Notes under the pieces: generated by a model
Databases searched by the model: none
What the model saw: the letters and a program-made list of their open reading frames with translations, nothing else
What the model was told of the DNA's origin: nothing
From: Prochlorococcus sp. AG-388-E21
GTDB taxonomy: Bacteria; Cyanobacteriota; Cyanobacteriia; PCC-6307; Cyanobiaceae
Reading direction: 5' to 3'
DNA: 64,000 bases
Assembly: GCA_003279855.1 (NCBI GenBank)
Contig: QCGO01000002.1
Coordinates: forward strand, 62,001 to 126,000
Shown here: piece after piece, positions 50,115 to 58,158 of the stretch
Position numbering within the stretch: the first letter of the stretch is position 1
How the letters are laid out: every line of letters begins with the position of its first letter
Made by a program: the position numbers and the translations under genes

Positions 50115-50938
50115 AACTGAGTATAGGTTGGCATAAAGATAAATGGCTAGATATTGAAAATATTTACATATCAGCAAATGATAGAGGTCTAAAGTTTGGA
50201 GATGGAATATTCGAAACTGTTTTAATAAAAAATAATAATGCTGTTTTGATAGACGAACATATTCAAAGACTAGAAAATAGCAATAAAGTTTTAAATATGA
50301 ATTTGAATATTAATAAATCATATTTAAAAAACATTATTAGTCTAGGTATTAAAAAATTATCTCTTAAAAACGATCAATTAGGATCAATCAGAATTAATTA
50401 CAGCAGAGGCTTGAATAAAGGCAGATCAATTAAAATTAATAAAGATCAACTGGAAGATTATAAAAATAATTTATGGATTGAATTTTATAGTATAAAACCT
50501 AGTTTTTCTCCAATAAGTACATTTATTAGTCAAACAGAAAAAAGAAATCAATATAGTTTAATTAATCAATGTAAAACTTTCTCATATAATCAATCAATAC
50601 AAGCACTAATAGAAGCTAATAAAAAATTATTTGATGATTGTTTAATATTAAATACAGCTAATGAATTATGTTGTGGGAGTACTTTTAATATCTTACTTAA
50701 AAGAAATAATGTATGGATAACACCAAGAAAAGAAAGTGGATGTCTACAGGGAATTATGGTTAAAAAAGCTATAAAATTAAATATAATAAAAGAAGCATTA
50801 ATATTACCTAAATTTTATAATGATGATATTTTAATTGCAATTAATAGTTTATCTTGTAGGCAAATTAATAGAGTTAATGATATAGAATTTATAACAACTT
50901 TTAATCCGAAGTATTTCTGGAAATTATTGTATAATTAA
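50111..50938 (+). CDS. pabC: Class IV aminotransferase, probable aminodeoxychorismate lyase
   Basis: A 275-residue fold-type IV PLP protein. DRGLKFGDGIFETVLI (24-39) matches the family N-terminal motif, and the PLP lysine is Lys155 in CKTFSYN. TANELCCGSTFNIL follows. I choose the ATG at 50111, which overlaps the pabB stop as ATGA, over an in-frame ATG at 50078. Family members include branched-chain aminotransferase, but coupling to pabB supports 4-amino-4-deoxychorismate lyase, which releases p-aminobenzoate. The 3' end overlaps the convergent cobA by 38 bases. Confidence 0.83.
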   Translation: MKLSIGWHKDKWLDIENIYISANDRGLKFGDGIFETVLIKNNNAVLIDEHIQRLENSNKVLNMNLNINKSYLKNIISLGIKKLSLKNDQLGSIRINYSRGLNKGRSIKINKDQLEDYKNNLWIEFYSIKPSFSPISTFISQTEKRNQYSLINQCKTFSYNQSIQALIEANKKLFDDCLILNTANELCCGSTFNILLKRNNVWITPRKESGCLQGIMVKKAIKLNIIKEALILPKFYNDDILIAINSLSCRQINRVNDIEFITTFNPKYFWKLLYN

Positions 50939-51725
50939 AGTCTTTTTTTTCTAGCAAAGAAGCATCAGATAGATTATTTATATAGTTATTAACTTTAAAA
51001 TCAACAATACTTCCAATAACAACAATTGATGGTGAAGTGAAACCTTTGTTCCTAATTGTCTCTACTAAATTCTTTAATTTTGAAATTAAACATTTTTGAT
51101 TAAGCAAAGTTGCTTCTTGAATAACAGCACATTTAATATTCTTGTCCAAACCGCCTAAAAGTAATTCTTTAACAATAAATTCTATATTTCTCATACCCAT
51201 ATAAATTACTAAACCATCAGATGATTTAGCTAGCATTCTCCAATTAACAGTCTTTTTGTTTTTATTAATATCTTCATGTCCAGTGACAAAAGTTATAGAG
51301 CTTCCTGCTTCTCGATGAGTTAATGGGATACCAAAATTTGAAGGGGCAGCTATTCCAGAAGTTATACCAGGCACAATTTCAACAGAAATCCCATTTTTTT
51401 CTAAAAAAGATACTTCTTCACCACCTCTTGAGAAAACAAAAGGATCACCTCCTTTTAGCCTTACAACATTCTTTCCCTCTTTTGCTAATTTTACAATAAG
51501 AGAATTAGTATCAGCCTGAGGAACGGAACATAACCCAGCCCTTTTACCTACATTAAATATTTCAGTTTTCTTGTTAATTTCCTTTATAATTTCGGCAGAA
51601 ATTAACGCATCATGGACCAAAGCATCACAACTTTTGATAAGTCGTAAAGCTTTTAAAGTTAGCAGCTCAGGATCCCCTGGACCTGCTCCAACTAAATAAA
51701 CTATACCGGGCACATTCTTATCCAT
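50901..51725 (-). CDS. cobA: Uroporphyrinogen-III C-methyltransferase
   Basis: A 274-residue tetrapyrrole methylase with VYLVGAGPGDPELLTLKAL at the N-terminus, the SAM-binding RLKGGDPFVFSRGGEE motif, and VPGITSGIAAPSNFGIPLTHR. It methylates uroporphyrinogen III to precorrin-2, the branch to siroheme and cobalamin. The ATG at 51725 (MDKNVPG) is preferred over a TTG two codons upstream. No fused CysG or HemD domain is present. It is divergent from the MFS gene and overlaps pabC at the 3' end by 38 bases. Confidence 0.95.
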   Translation of the reverse strand: MDKNVPGIVYLVGAGPGDPELLTLKALRLIKSCDALVHDALISAEIIKEINKKTEIFNVGKRAGLCSVPQADTNSLIVKLAKEGKNVVRLKGGDPFVFSRGGEEVSFLEKNGISVEIVPGITSGIAAPSNFGIPLTHREAGSSITFVTGHEDINKNKKTVNWRMLAKSSDGLVIYMGMRNIEFIVKELLLGGLDKNIKCAVIQEATLLNQKCLISKLKNLVETIRNKGFTSPSIVVIGSIVDFKVNNYINNLSDASLLEKKDFNYTIISRNTSD

Positions 51726-51770
51726 TAACAAGTATGGTAGTAGAAGAAAATCGTATTGTAGATAAATATC

Positions 51771-53021
51771 GTGAAAAAAAGTTTATTTAAGCCAAGTAGA
51801 AAATTCACTTTGCTCAGTGCTTTTGTAACTCTCCTAAATGATCGATTAAGCGAAAGTATTCTTTTGCCAATTTTGCCTTCTTTTGTTTTACTTTTTGACT
51901 CGAAGGCTAGTACTTATGGTTTACTCTCTTGTACTTATCAATTAGCACAATTTACAGCTTCTCCTTTTATAGGGCTTATGAGTGATAGGTATGGAAGAAG
52001 ACCTGTAACTTTATTTTGTATAACTGGCTCGATCATCGGAATATCAATATTATCTTTTACAGTTTTATTTGATTGGTCAACATCACTAGCTACTATCCCC
52101 CTATTTTTATTATTTATTGCAAGACTCATTGACGGTCTAAGTGGTGGAACTGCAGCAACAGCGACTACTATTCTTGCAGATATTTCAAGTCCTGAAAAAA
52201 GAGCAAAAACATTTGGACTTATTGGAGTTGCATTTGGATTAAGTTTTTTCTTAGGAAATATATTTGTTGTCATTTTTGCTAAAAATACAGATAATAATTT
52301 CATTATCCCAGTAATAATAGCTTCAATAATTCCAATTATTAACTTCATACTTGTGTTCTTTTATTTACCAGAAACCAAGCCTCAAAAAGAATTGAATAAA
52401 TCAACCCAAATTTTAAAAAATCCTCTAAAACAATTATTTAAAGTATTTAAAGAAGAAAAAATTAGAAAATTATCTCTAGCTTTTTTTATTTATTTCATTG
52501 CTTTTACTGGACTAACTAATATTTTAATTTTCTTCCTTCAAGAGTCTCTCGATTGGACAACTAAGGCATCCAGTGGGACTCTTGTAGTTGTAGGCGTAAT
52601 AGCGATTATTGTACAAGGTGGACTAATTGGGCCTTTAGTAAAAACATTTGGAGAAATGAAACTTACATTAGTTGGTTCAGGTTTTATTCTTTTAGCATGT
52701 TTTCTTTTGATAACTACCCCTAAAGAAAATGCAACAGTAAATATTTATTCTGCAGTTTCATTCTTAGCTGTGGGTGCGGGTTTAATTACACCTACACTAA
52801 GAGCATTAATATCAAAGAAATTAGATGGGGATAACCAAGGCTCTATATTAAGTAATTTGCAAGGTCTTCAAAGCCTTGGTGGGGTTTTAGGTATCGGAAT
52901 GGCTGGAAGAGTTTATGATGATTTTGGTCCCAAAGCACCATTTATTGCAGGATCAATTATTTTACTTTTTATGATTTACCTTATTGCTGAAGGAAAAAAT
53001 AAGAAGATTTCTTATAGTTAA
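51771..53021 (+). CDS. Major facilitator superfamily transporter
   Basis: A 416-residue integral membrane protein with about 12 helices. The MFS loop 2-3 signature appears as GLMSDRYGRRPVTLF (about 63-77), and RLIDGLSGGTAATATTILADI is the motif common in drug/H+ antiporters of the TetA/Bcr type. The start is GTG; an A7 run follows it. The substrate is unknown. ppk follows 16 bases later on the same strand, hinting at a joint transcript. Confidence 0.88.
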   Translation: MKKSLFKPSRKFTLLSAFVTLLNDRLSESILLPILPSFVLLFDSKASTYGLLSCTYQLAQFTASPFIGLMSDRYGRRPVTLFCITGSIIGISILSFTVLFDWSTSLATIPLFLLFIARLIDGLSGGTAATATTILADISSPEKRAKTFGLIGVAFGLSFFLGNIFVVIFAKNTDNNFIIPVIIASIIPIINFILVFFYLPETKPQKELNKSTQILKNPLKQLFKVFKEEKIRKLSLAFFIYFIAFTGLTNILIFFLQESLDWTTKASSGTLVVVGVIAIIVQGGLIGPLVKTFGEMKLTLVGSGFILLACFLLITTPKENATVNIYSAVSFLAVGAGLITPTLRALISKKLDGDNQGSILSNLQGLQSLGGVLGIGMAGRVYDDFGPKAPFIAGSIILLFMIYLIAEGKNKKISYS

Positions 53022-53037
53022 CCAATAGAATCCATTA

Positions 53038-55125
53038 ATGAAATACGAAGCTAACAATTTTATCAATAGAGAATTAAGTTGGATCGACTTTAATAAAAGA
53101 GTTCTTCTTACCGGCATGGAGAAAGAATATAAAGTACTAGATAAAATTAAATTTTTTTCAATTTTCAGTAATAATCTTGATGAATTTTTTATGGTTAGAG
53201 TTGCGTCATTAAAAGCTCAAGTTGAAGCCGGAATTAGAAAAAAAAGTATTGATGGACATACCCCTAAAGAACAATTAAAAAAAATTAATAAAGAAGTAAA
53301 AAAACTCACAATCCTTCAAGAAAAATATTTTAATAATGAATTAAATAATGAGCTTAAAAATGAAGGAATTTTCATAAAAAAGTATTGTGAACTCAATCAA
53401 AATCAGAAAAATTGGTGCAATAGCTATTTCCTATCTTCAATTTTTCCTTTATTAACACCATTAGTAGTTGATCCTGCGCACCCATTCCCTTTTATAAGTA
53501 ATTTAAGTCTTAATTTAGCTGCTCTCATTAATGATGGAGAAGAATCAAAAAATCAATTTGTAAGAATTAAAATACCGACCAAAAATATTGGGAGATTTAT
53601 ACTCATTCCCAATGAAATTATTGAAACTGAAGATGAAAGAGAGCATTTTTTTATAACTGTTGAGGATTTAATTGGGAACAACATCAATTCCTTATTTAAT
53701 GGAATGGAATGCTTAAATTATTCTTTTTTTCGAGTAACAAGAGATGCAGATTTAGAATTAAAAGAACTTGAAGCTGACGACTTACTTCTTGCAGTAGAGC
53801 AAAGCTTGCAAAAAAGAAGATTAGGGGGAGATGTAGTTAGATTAGAAGTAAATGAAAATATTCCACAAAATATTTTAAAGTTACTCATTGAAAGTATTGC
53901 AATACCAGAAGAATATATCTACTTTTGCAAAAGCTTATTAGGACTTGACGATTTAAATTACCTCATAAAAATTAATCGAGAGGACTTAAAAGAAAATTTA
54001 TTAATTGGAGATACACATCCATTATTAAAATCGTTAGATTCTTCTAAAGATAAAAATTTCAACTCTATTTTTAGCATTCTTAGAAAACAGAGTATACTCC
54101 TACATCATCCATACGACTTATTCAAAACCTCTGTAGAAGAATTTATCAACAAAGCTGCTGACGACCCACTTGTACTAGCTATTAAAATTACTCTTTATAG
54201 AGTTTCAAAAGATTCTCCAATTATTGAAGCCTTAATGAGAGCAGCTGAGAATGGGAAAGAGGTAATGACTCTTGTTGAGCTCAAAGCAAGATTTGATGAA
54301 GATAACAACATCCAATGGGCAAAACAGCTTGAGCAAGCTGGAATTCATGTTGTTTATGGAATACTTGGCTTTAAAACACATACAAAGATTGCTTTAGTGG
54401 TTAGAAAAGAGAAAGGTAGACTAAGAAATTATTTTCATATTGGAACGGGAAATTACAATTCAAACACTTCTCGCTATTACACAGATATAGGATTTCTTTC
54501 AACAGATCCTGATATCTCCTCTGATTTAATTGAACTTTTTAATTACTTATCAGGTTTCTCAAAACAAAAGGCTTATCAGAAATTATTAGTATCTCCGACA
54601 TCATTAAGAAAAAAATTCATCTTTTTAATAAATAGAGAAATTGAAAATATCGAAAAGGGCAAGAAAGGTGAAATTATTGCAAAAATGAATTCATTAGTAG
54701 ATCCAGAAATCATTCAATTGCTTTATTTAGCTTCCCAAAAAGGAGTAAAAATTCACCTGATAATAAGAGGAATATGTTGTTTATATCCCCAAAGAGAGAA
54801 TTTGAGTGAAAATATTAAGGTTACAAGCATTATTGGGCATTTTCTTGAACATTCTAGAATTTTTTGGTTCTACAATAACAATAGTCCAGAAGTTTTTATA
54901 GGCAGCGCAGACTGGATGAGAAGAAATTTAGACAGAAGAATAGAAGCTATTACACCTATAGAGGACATAAAATTAAAATCTCAACTATATGATCTTTTAC
55001 AAACTTATATTGATGATAATTATTACTCCTGGATCATGAATCAAGATGGAATATACGAAAAAAAGAGAGGGGATACAAACTCAAATCGTTCTCAAATTGA
55101 TCTAATAAAAAGAATAAAAAAATAA
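53038..55125 (+). CDS. ppk1: Polyphosphate kinase
   Basis: A 695-residue PPK1 of normal length. The N-terminal NRELSWIDFNKRVL, NNLDEFFMVRV, HHPYDLF, LVELKARFDEDNNI and the C-terminal catalytic His448 (FKTHTKIALV) and His605 (LEHSRIFWF) are the hallmark residues. It reversibly polymerises ATP gamma-phosphate into polyphosphate, a phosphate and energy store at the membrane. It follows the MFS gene by 16 bases. The 197 bases after it up to the sigma-factor start hold AT-rich sequence and no gene. Confidence 0.97.
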   Translation: MKYEANNFINRELSWIDFNKRVLLTGMEKEYKVLDKIKFFSIFSNNLDEFFMVRVASLKAQVEAGIRKKSIDGHTPKEQLKKINKEVKKLTILQEKYFNNELNNELKNEGIFIKKYCELNQNQKNWCNSYFLSSIFPLLTPLVVDPAHPFPFISNLSLNLAALINDGEESKNQFVRIKIPTKNIGRFILIPNEIIETEDEREHFFITVEDLIGNNINSLFNGMECLNYSFFRVTRDADLELKELEADDLLLAVEQSLQKRRLGGDVVRLEVNENIPQNILKLLIESIAIPEEYIYFCKSLLGLDDLNYLIKINREDLKENLLIGDTHPLLKSLDSSKDKNFNSIFSILRKQSILLHHPYDLFKTSVEEFINKAADDPLVLAIKITLYRVSKDSPIIEALMRAAENGKEVMTLVELKARFDEDNNIQWAKQLEQAGIHVVYGILGFKTHTKIALVVRKEKGRLRNYFHIGTGNYNSNTSRYYTDIGFLSTDPDISSDLIELFNYLSGFSKQKAYQKLLVSPTSLRKKFIFLINREIENIEKGKKGEIIAKMNSLVDPEIIQLLYLASQKGVKIHLIIRGICCLYPQRENLSENIKVTSIIGHFLEHSRIFWFYNNNSPEVFIGSADWMRRNLDRRIEAITPIEDIKLKSQLYDLLQTYIDDNYYSWIMNQDGIYEKKRGDTNSNRSQIDLIKRIKK

Positions 55126-55322
55126 ATTTTTTATAACATTTTAAAAAACTTCTTAATATTGATAAAAATTTTATATTTATAAAAAATCAAGTCATATCAG
55201 TTATTTTCAAGTAATATTCATAGAAATCAATTTTTTTGTCTTTAAAGTTTCAACGCAAAAGTATTTTTTTTCTTGATTTCAGTGCTAGCTTTTTAAAAAA
55301 TCCACTTAAAGAGGCCAGGGTG

Positions 55323-56342
55323 ATGGGGATCCTTCTGGAATCTGGAAATAGTTCTTCAAAAAAGAAAACTGAAGAACCTAGATTACCAAACACTGCGGGC
55401 AAGACTCGCAAAACAAAACCGAGCTTAACTGCTAAACAAAACCAAAAAAAATCTGCAAGACTTGCTTCAGATTCAATAGGTTATTACTTAAGCAGTATTG
55501 GAAGAGTTCCTCTTCTTACGGCAGCAGAAGAAATAGAGCTAGCGCATCATGTTCAAAACATGAAAAAAATGCTAGAAATTCCTGAAATAGAAAGATCATC
55601 AAAAAATCTTCGCCTAATTAAAATTGGGAAAAGAGCTAGAGATAGAATGATGTCAGCCAATTTAAGACTTGTAGTATCTGTAGCCAAAAAGTATCAAAAT
55701 CAAGGGTTAGAATTATTAGACTTGGTACAAGAAGGTGCTATAGGTTTAGAAAGAGCGGTTGATAAATTTGATCCTGCTATGGGATATAAATTTTCTACTT
55801 ATGCTTATTGGTGGATTAGACAAGGCATGACAAGAGCTATTGATAATAGTGCTAGGACAATTCGATTACCAATTCATATCAGTGAAAAGCTTTCAAAAAT
55901 GAGGAGAGTTTCCAGAGAATTATCTCAGAAATCTGGAAGGCAACCAACCAGATTAGAAATGGCAACAGCAATGGGAATTGAGCAAAAAGATTTAGAAGAC
56001 TTAATCTCTCAAAGTGCTCCATGCGCATCTCTTGATGCTCACGCAAGAGGCGAAGAAGACCGTAGTACTCTTGGTGAACTTATTCCCGATCCAAATGGAG
56101 AAGAGCCTATGGAAGGGATGGATAGAACTATTCAAAAAGAACATTTAGGAGCTTGGCTGACTCAACTAAATGAAAGAGAACAAAAAATTATGAAACTTAG
56201 ATTCGGCTTAGACGGAGAAGAACCTCTTACATTAGCCGAAATAGGAAGACAAATAAATGTATCCAGAGAAAGAGTTAGGCAACTAGAAGCTAAGGCAATA
56301 TTAAAACTAAGAGTAATGACCACTCATCAAAAAGCAGCCTAA
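55323..56342 (+). CDS. Group 2 sigma-70 family RNA polymerase sigma factor
   Basis: A 339-residue sigma factor lacking region 1.1. Region 1.2 is near DSIGYYLSSIGRVPLLTA. Region 2 includes NLRLVVSVAKKYQNQGLELLDLVQEG and FSTYAYWWIRQGMTRAID. Region 3 follows, and region 4 ends in TLAEIGRQINVSRERVRQLE. Cyanobacterial group 2 sigma factors steer transcription under light, stress or circadian control. I take the ATG at 55323, with GAGG 12 bases upstream. The frame stays open to a TTG at 55236, which would add 29 unconserved residues. Confidence 0.92.
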   Translation: MGILLESGNSSSKKKTEEPRLPNTAGKTRKTKPSLTAKQNQKKSARLASDSIGYYLSSIGRVPLLTAAEEIELAHHVQNMKKMLEIPEIERSSKNLRLIKIGKRARDRMMSANLRLVVSVAKKYQNQGLELLDLVQEGAIGLERAVDKFDPAMGYKFSTYAYWWIRQGMTRAIDNSARTIRLPIHISEKLSKMRRVSRELSQKSGRQPTRLEMATAMGIEQKDLEDLISQSAPCASLDAHARGEEDRSTLGELIPDPNGEEPMEGMDRTIQKEHLGAWLTQLNEREQKIMKLRFGLDGEEPLTLAEIGRQINVSRERVRQLEAKAILKLRVMTTHQKAA

Positions 56343-56347
56343 ATAAG

Positions 56348-56992
56348 TTGTTGAATTTTGTTTTTATTTTAATTTATATATTTATTATTTTTTGTATATC
56401 AATAATTTATAAAAGATTTAATCCAAATAATAAAGAAGTACTGAGAAAAATTATTCATATTGGAATCGGACCTTTAATTCCTATCGCAAAATTCCTAGAA
56501 ATAGATCAAAATACTGCTCTTTATTTTACAGGACTTGTTTCATTATTAACTTTCATAAATTACAAATCTAAATTATTTCCAACTATTGAGGATGTAGATA
56601 GAAAAAGTTATGGAACATTATTTTATTGTTTAAGTTTATTTATTTTAATTTACCTTTATTGGGAAAAAGATCCGACTTCACTCATTGCTGGTTTTTTTAT
56701 AATGACATTTGGTGATGGCTTTGCAGCATTAATAGGAAAAAACTTTAAATCCAAAAGTTGGGTTTTACTAAACCAAAGAAAATCCTTGTTTGGAACAACC
56801 ACTATGTTTATTACAAGTTTAATAGTAGTTTTTAGTTTAAGTTATATCCAAAAATACACTTTTAATATAAATATTTTTACTATTGCTTCTATTTCTACAA
56901 TGCTTGAACAATTTAGTATTTATGGAATAGATAATTTTATCGTGCCAATTTCAGCAGCATTTTGCTTTAACTTTTTTATTACAGGTTTATAA
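56348..56992 (+). CDS. Phytol kinase-like (dolichol kinase/CDP-diglyceride synthase superfamily) membrane protein
   Basis: A 214-residue protein with about six membrane helices. The family motifs are RKIIHIGIGPLIP (about 33-45) and FGDGFAALIGKNFKSK with NQRKSLFGTTTMF. These match the VTE5/VTE6 phytol and phytyl-phosphate kinases, which recycle phytol from chlorophyll to tocopherol or chlorophyll. The start is a TTG 5 bases after the sigma factor stop (a second TTG follows directly). It is probably on the same transcript as the sigma gene and is convergent with the DAHP synthase gene. Confidence 0.78.
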   Translation: MLNFVFILIYIFIIFCISIIYKRFNPNNKEVLRKIIHIGIGPLIPIAKFLEIDQNTALYFTGLVSLLTFINYKSKLFPTIEDVDRKSYGTLFYCLSLFILIYLYWEKDPTSLIAGFFIMTFGDGFAALIGKNFKSKSWVLLNQRKSLFGTTTMFITSLIVVFSLSYIQKYTFNINIFTIASISTMLEQFSIYGIDNFIVPISAAFCFNFFITGL

Positions 56993-56993
56993 A

Positions 56994-58061
56994 TTACAAA
57001 ATTGAATCATACAGAATCTGAAGCAAATTTTTCGTTGTATCTATATTTATGCAAGCATCAGTAATGCTCCTACCATATTCAAGATCTTTTCTATTTGAAA
57101 GTTTTTGATTACCCTCCTTAAGATGACTTTCAAGCATTACTCCTAAAATATTTTTTTCACCATTCTTAATCTGATTTGCTACGTTTTTAAGAACATCAGA
57201 TTGCTTCCTATAATCTTTATTAGAATTTCCATGGCTACAATCAATCATAACTTTGTAAGGAAGATCAACTACTTTTAATTCGGAAGAAATACTTTTTACA
57301 TGTTGATTTTGAAAATTAACTCCTTTAGAACCTCCCCTTAAAACTATATGTCCGTCTGGATTCCCGGTTGTATTTACAATAGAAGCATAACCTTGATCAT
57401 TAACACCTAAGAAATGATGAGATTTTGAAGCCGACTGCATAGCATTAATAGCCGTGCTAAAAGAACCATCAGTACCATTTTTAAAACCAATAGGCATTGA
57501 TAATCCCGAAGCCATTTCTCTATGAGTTTGACTTTCAGTAGTCCTTGCACCAATTGCTGTCCAACTGATTAAATCAGCAATATATTGAGGAACAATTGGA
57601 TCTAGCAACTCTGTCGCTGAGGGGATGCCACGAGTTGCAAGATCAGAGAGTAAGCTTCTAGCTCTACGTAAACCTGTATTGATATCATAAGAACCATCCA
57701 GATGAGGATCATTTATCAATCCTTTCCAACCGATTGTAGTTCTTGGTTTTTCAAAATATACTCTCATTACAATTTCTAATTTATCATTATATTTTTTTCT
57801 AAATTCTTGAATATATTCTGCATATTCTTTAGCAGCTTCAATATCGTGAATTGAACATGGTCCTACAATGACTAATAGCCTAGGATTATCATCATGCAAA
57901 ATATTTTGTATCGATCTTCTAGTATTGGAGACAGTATCAGCAGAGGTATAATCTAGAGGTATATCATTATGAAGTTTGCTTGGAGGTATTAATGGACGTG
58001 TTTCAACAACATGCAAATCAGATGTTCTTTCTAGAGATTGATTATTTGATGAAGTCGTCAT
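56994..58061 (-). CDS. 3-deoxy-7-phosphoheptulonate (DAHP) synthase, class I
   Basis: A 355-residue AroF/G/H-type enzyme with LLVIVGPCSIHD (about 53-64), MRVYFEKPRTTIGWKGL, WTAIGARTTESQ, GFKNGTDG, HIVLRGG and VMIDCSHGNSNKD. It condenses phosphoenolpyruvate and erythrose 4-phosphate at the start of the shikimate pathway. The family is usually feedback-inhibited by an aromatic amino acid, but which one cannot be read here. It is divergent from acnB across a 97-base gap. Confidence 0.96.
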   Translation of the reverse strand: MTTSSNNQSLERTSDLHVVETRPLIPPSKLHNDIPLDYTSADTVSNTRRSIQNILHDDNPRLLVIVGPCSIHDIEAAKEYAEYIQEFRKKYNDKLEIVMRVYFEKPRTTIGWKGLINDPHLDGSYDINTGLRRARSLLSDLATRGIPSATELLDPIVPQYIADLISWTAIGARTTESQTHREMASGLSMPIGFKNGTDGSFSTAINAMQSASKSHHFLGVNDQGYASIVNTTGNPDGHIVLRGGSKGVNFQNQHVKSISSELKVVDLPYKVMIDCSHGNSNKDYRKQSDVLKNVANQIKNGEKNILGVMLESHLKEGNQKLSNRKDLEYGRSITDACINIDTTKNLLQILYDSIL

Positions 58062-58158
58062 TAATTAATTAAGAAGTTTGAATATTTAAAAAAGCATTGA
58101 TGAATACTCTCCTTATCAATATTAAAAATAACAATAGATTAGGCATTAAACCTCACAA

